Under the pieces are notes generated by a model. It was not told the origin of the DNA and did no database searches. It worked only from the letters and a program-made list of their open reading frames with translations. Positions 6,486 through 7,393 of a stretch of DNA of 7,393 nucleotides are shown here, in pieces (position 1 is the stretch's first letter; the number at the start of each line of letters is the position of its first letter). Both the position numbers and the translations under genes were made by a program. This DNA is from Chloroflexia bacterium. Lineage in GTDB: Bacteria; Chloroflexota; Chloroflexia; QHBQ01; JADMIH01. The DNA lies in NCBI GenBank assembly GCA_025927935.1, contig JAICKM010000342.1, positions 1 through 7,393 on the forward strand, written 5' to 3'.

Positions 6486-6603
6486 GTTGTACCAGAATGG
6501 CTGGTGTCACGCCGGAGTCCCAGATCCCCACGCTTCGAGACCTCCTGCCATTGCCGCCAAGTTGTACCAGAATCGCTGGTGTCGCGCCGGAGTCCCACTC
6601 CGG
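6486..6603. repeat. Doublet of a 37-bp REP-like repeat, second copy ending in a perfect hairpin
   Basis: The copies lie at 6486-6522 and 6561-6597 and match at 35 of 37 positions, separated by 38 bp of unrelated sequence. Each holds ACCAG...CTGGT, a 5-bp stem with a 5-nt loop, in its left half, and ends in GCCGGAGTCCCA. In the second copy the 3' end continues into CCGGAGT-CCC-ACTCCGG (6587-6603), a perfect 7-bp stem. In the first copy the matching arm is replaced. The two-hairpin design suggests a REP or MITE-like element. CRISPR is unlikely with only two copies, no further copy 75 bp away on either side, and no cas genes. Confidence 0.65.
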
Positions 6604-6740
6604 TAAATCTTAATCACCAGGCGTGCGCATCTCTCGACTACGGACTTCCCGCATCTAGTGCGGGCGACGCCCGCCACCTGTAAACCTTGCTCCCAATCGC
6701 GTAGCGGTGCGACCCGGTCCCAGGTCCCTCCGGCGCAGCC

Positions 6741-6756
6741 CTGTACCAAGGTACAG
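6741..6756. promoter_or_regulatory. folE: Near-perfect palindrome touching the folE -35, candidate operator
   Basis: CTGTACC (6741-6747), AA, GGTACAG (6750-6756) is a 16-bp palindrome with 7-bp perfect arms. Its last base is adjacent to the first base of the folE -35 hexamer. This is a typical place for a regulator that helps or blocks RNA polymerase. Confidence 0.5.
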
Positions 6757-6784
6757 TTGCCTTTCCCCAAATCTGTGCTACAAT
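6757..6784 (+). promoter_or_regulatory. folE: Extended -10 promoter of folE
   Basis: TTGCCT (6757-6762), a 16-nt spacer, then TACAAT (6779-6784), preceded by TGC, which gives an extended -10. Transcription would begin near 6790 and the leader would be about 95 nt. It is the best promoter match in this gene-free stretch. Confidence 0.7.
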
Positions 6785-6786
6785 GA

Positions 6787-6810
6787 TAGTAGCTGTTGTA
6801 ACAACTACTA
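6787..6810. promoter_or_regulatory. folE: Near-perfect dyad over the folE transcription start
   Basis: TAGTAG at 6787-6792 pairs with CTACTA at 6805-6810, and TGT at 6794-6796 pairs with ACA at 6801-6803. One mismatch (6793/6804) interrupts the stem and the loop is 4 nt. As DNA it is a 24-bp operator-like dyad lying 2 bp after the -10; as RNA it would be a hairpin at the very 5' end of the folE message. Confidence 0.5.
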
Positions 6811-6824
6811 CGTGCGAATAGACA

Positions 6825-6864
6825 ACCGGAAAGCCGGTACCATCACAACGAGCCGGCGTCCGGC
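6825..6864 (+). other. folE: Two consecutive short GC hairpins in the folE 5' leader
   Basis: ACCGG-AAAG-CCGGT (6825-6838) and GCCGG-CGT-CCGGC (6852-6864) are both perfect 5-bp stems. They precede the ribosome-binding site AAGGAG (6873-6878), which is 7 nt before ATG 6886. With the dyad at 6787-6810 the leader could form three hairpins in a row. No known riboswitch class was recognised. Confidence 0.4.
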
Positions 6865-6885
6865 GAGGCGGCAAGGAGAACGATC

Positions 6886-7393
6886 ATGACGCTTGCAGTG
6901 GATCGCGAATTTGAGGACCTGGAGCAGGTCGAGGATGTGCATCGGCGGGTCCTGACCCCCGATGAGCTGCACAAATTTGAAGGTTACATGGCGGAAATCT
7001 TCGCCGCATTTGGTATGGACATGGACACCCCGGCGACAGCGGCGACGCCGGCCCGCTACATCCGCGCGCTGCTCGACGCCACCAGCGGCTATGAGGGCGA
7101 CCCCAAGCTGCTCACGGTGTTCTCCACCGAGTGCCGGGGCGGCCCCGATTGCCGGCTCAGCCAGGTGGTCGAGGGGCCGATTCCGTTCTACGCGCTGTGC
7201 GAGCACCATGCGCTGCCGTTCTACGGCCAGGCATACGTCGGCTATATCGCGCACGAGGGCATCATCGGCATCTCCAAGCTGACGCGCCTGGTGCGCCTGT
7301 ATGCCCGCCGCTTCAGTGTGCAGGAGCGCATCGGCCAGCAGATCGCCGATACCCTGGTGACGCTGCTGGCGCCGCACGGCGTGGCGGTATACC
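6886..7393 (+). CDS. folE: GTP cyclohydrolase I (FolE), 3' end cut by the window
   Basis: The first 169 codons are present; the family is usually about 190-220 aa, so roughly the last 20-50 residues are missing. FolE converts GTP to dihydroneopterin triphosphate, the first step of folate biosynthesis and also of queuosine (7-deazaguanine) biosynthesis. Visible motifs are TPARYIRALL at 54-63 and CEHHALPFYGQAYVGYI at 105-121, with zinc ligands C105 and H108 and catalytic H107. IIGISKLTRLVRLYARRF lies at 126-143 and VQERIGQQIADTL at 145-157, followed by GVAVY. The third zinc cysteine would lie beyond the edge. Upstream of the zinc site is TECRGGPDCRLSQVVEG, with two extra cysteines (C83, C89). 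I associate this with a FolE subgroup rather than the E. coli-like form. The start at ATG 6886 is supported by AAGGAG 7 nt upstream. The gene has its own promoter and a structured leader. Confidence 0.95.
   Translation, partial: MTLAVDREFEDLEQVEDVHRRVLTPDELHKFEGYMAEIFAAFGMDMDTPATAATPARYIRALLDATSGYEGDPKLLTVFSTECRGGPDCRLSQVVEGPIPFYALCEHHALPFYGQAYVGYIAHEGIIGISKLTRLVRLYARRFSVQERIGQQIADTLVTLLAPHGVAVY

Larger units (their letters stand above)
6376..6885. other. Gene-free 510-bp stretch between the hydrolase and folE, rich in inverted and direct repeats
   Basis: No credible gene was found here; the short open frames lack ribosome-binding sites and cross the repeats. From left to right it holds: an inverted repeat 6399-6453; a second, overlapping inverted repeat 6428-6464; two 37-bp direct repeats (6486-6522, 6561-6597), the second continuing into a perfect hairpin; a hairpin GCGGGC-GAC-GCCCGC at 6660-6674; a palindrome at 6741-6756; the folE promoter (6757-6784); a dyad at 6787-6810; and two small hairpins in the folE leader. 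Confidence 0.75.

Noticed and set aside
6486..6597. CRISPR array
   Set aside because: There are only two repeat copies, no third copy one period away on either side, no cas genes in view, and the second copy extends into its own hairpin.
6359..6770. Short frames of 60-87 aa on both strands in the hydrolase-folE gap
   Set aside because: They have no ribosome-binding sites and no recognisable motifs, and they run through the direct repeats and hairpins.
6808..7377. Minus-strand frame of 189 aa opposite folE
   Set aside because: It is antisense to a fully recognisable FolE. Long antisense frames are expected in GC-rich coding DNA.

Overview
The window is about 7.4 kb of GC-rich DNA (roughly 60-65% G+C by eye). 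It reads as ordinary chromosomal sequence from a bacterium, most likely a Chloroflexota member of the filamentous Chloroflexia type. That guess rests on three things: a REC-GAF-histidine kinase with no membrane segments, a class III cyclase that begins with an SRPBCC-like region and a DUF5939-like zinc ribbon, and GC-rich intergenic hairpin repeats. No rRNA, tRNA, transposase, phage or cas gene is visible. The phylum is an inference.

Layout. The left five genes lie on the minus strand. In transcription order from the middle leftward they are: a PadR-family repressor (5378-4773), queuine tRNA-ribosyltransferase tgt (4621-3440), a small YrdB-family membrane protein (3297-2956), a response regulator/GAF/histidine kinase (2767-980), and the N-terminal 295 residues of a probable adenylate/guanylate cyclase (887 to past position 1). 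The cyclase has no start-to-stop ORF in the window because it runs off the left edge. On the plus strand are an alpha/beta hydrolase (5482-6375), divergent from padR across 103 bp, and the first 169 codons of GTP cyclohydrolase I folE (6886 to past 7393). Between these two is a gene-free 510-bp stretch packed with inverted and direct repeats.

How the genes relate. The left pair is a signalling locus: a soluble kinase with its own receiver domain, next to a cyclase. The pairing suggests linked two-component and cyclic-nucleotide signalling but does not prove it. PadR probably represses its own gene and possibly the divergent hydrolase. Tgt and FolE catalyse the base-exchange step and the first step of queuosine biosynthesis respectively (FolE also feeds folate), but they are on opposite strands and not in one operon. 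Most genes seem to be separate transcription units. Good sigma70-type promoters are visible before the kinase, tgt and folE, and a strong -10 before padR.

I see no clear candidate for a previously undescribed multi-gene system. The parts most worth a second look are non-coding: the folE control region (two dyads around an extended -10 promoter, then small hairpins in the leader), the 37-bp repeat doublet at 6486-6597, and the overlapping inverted repeats just after the hydrolase gene.
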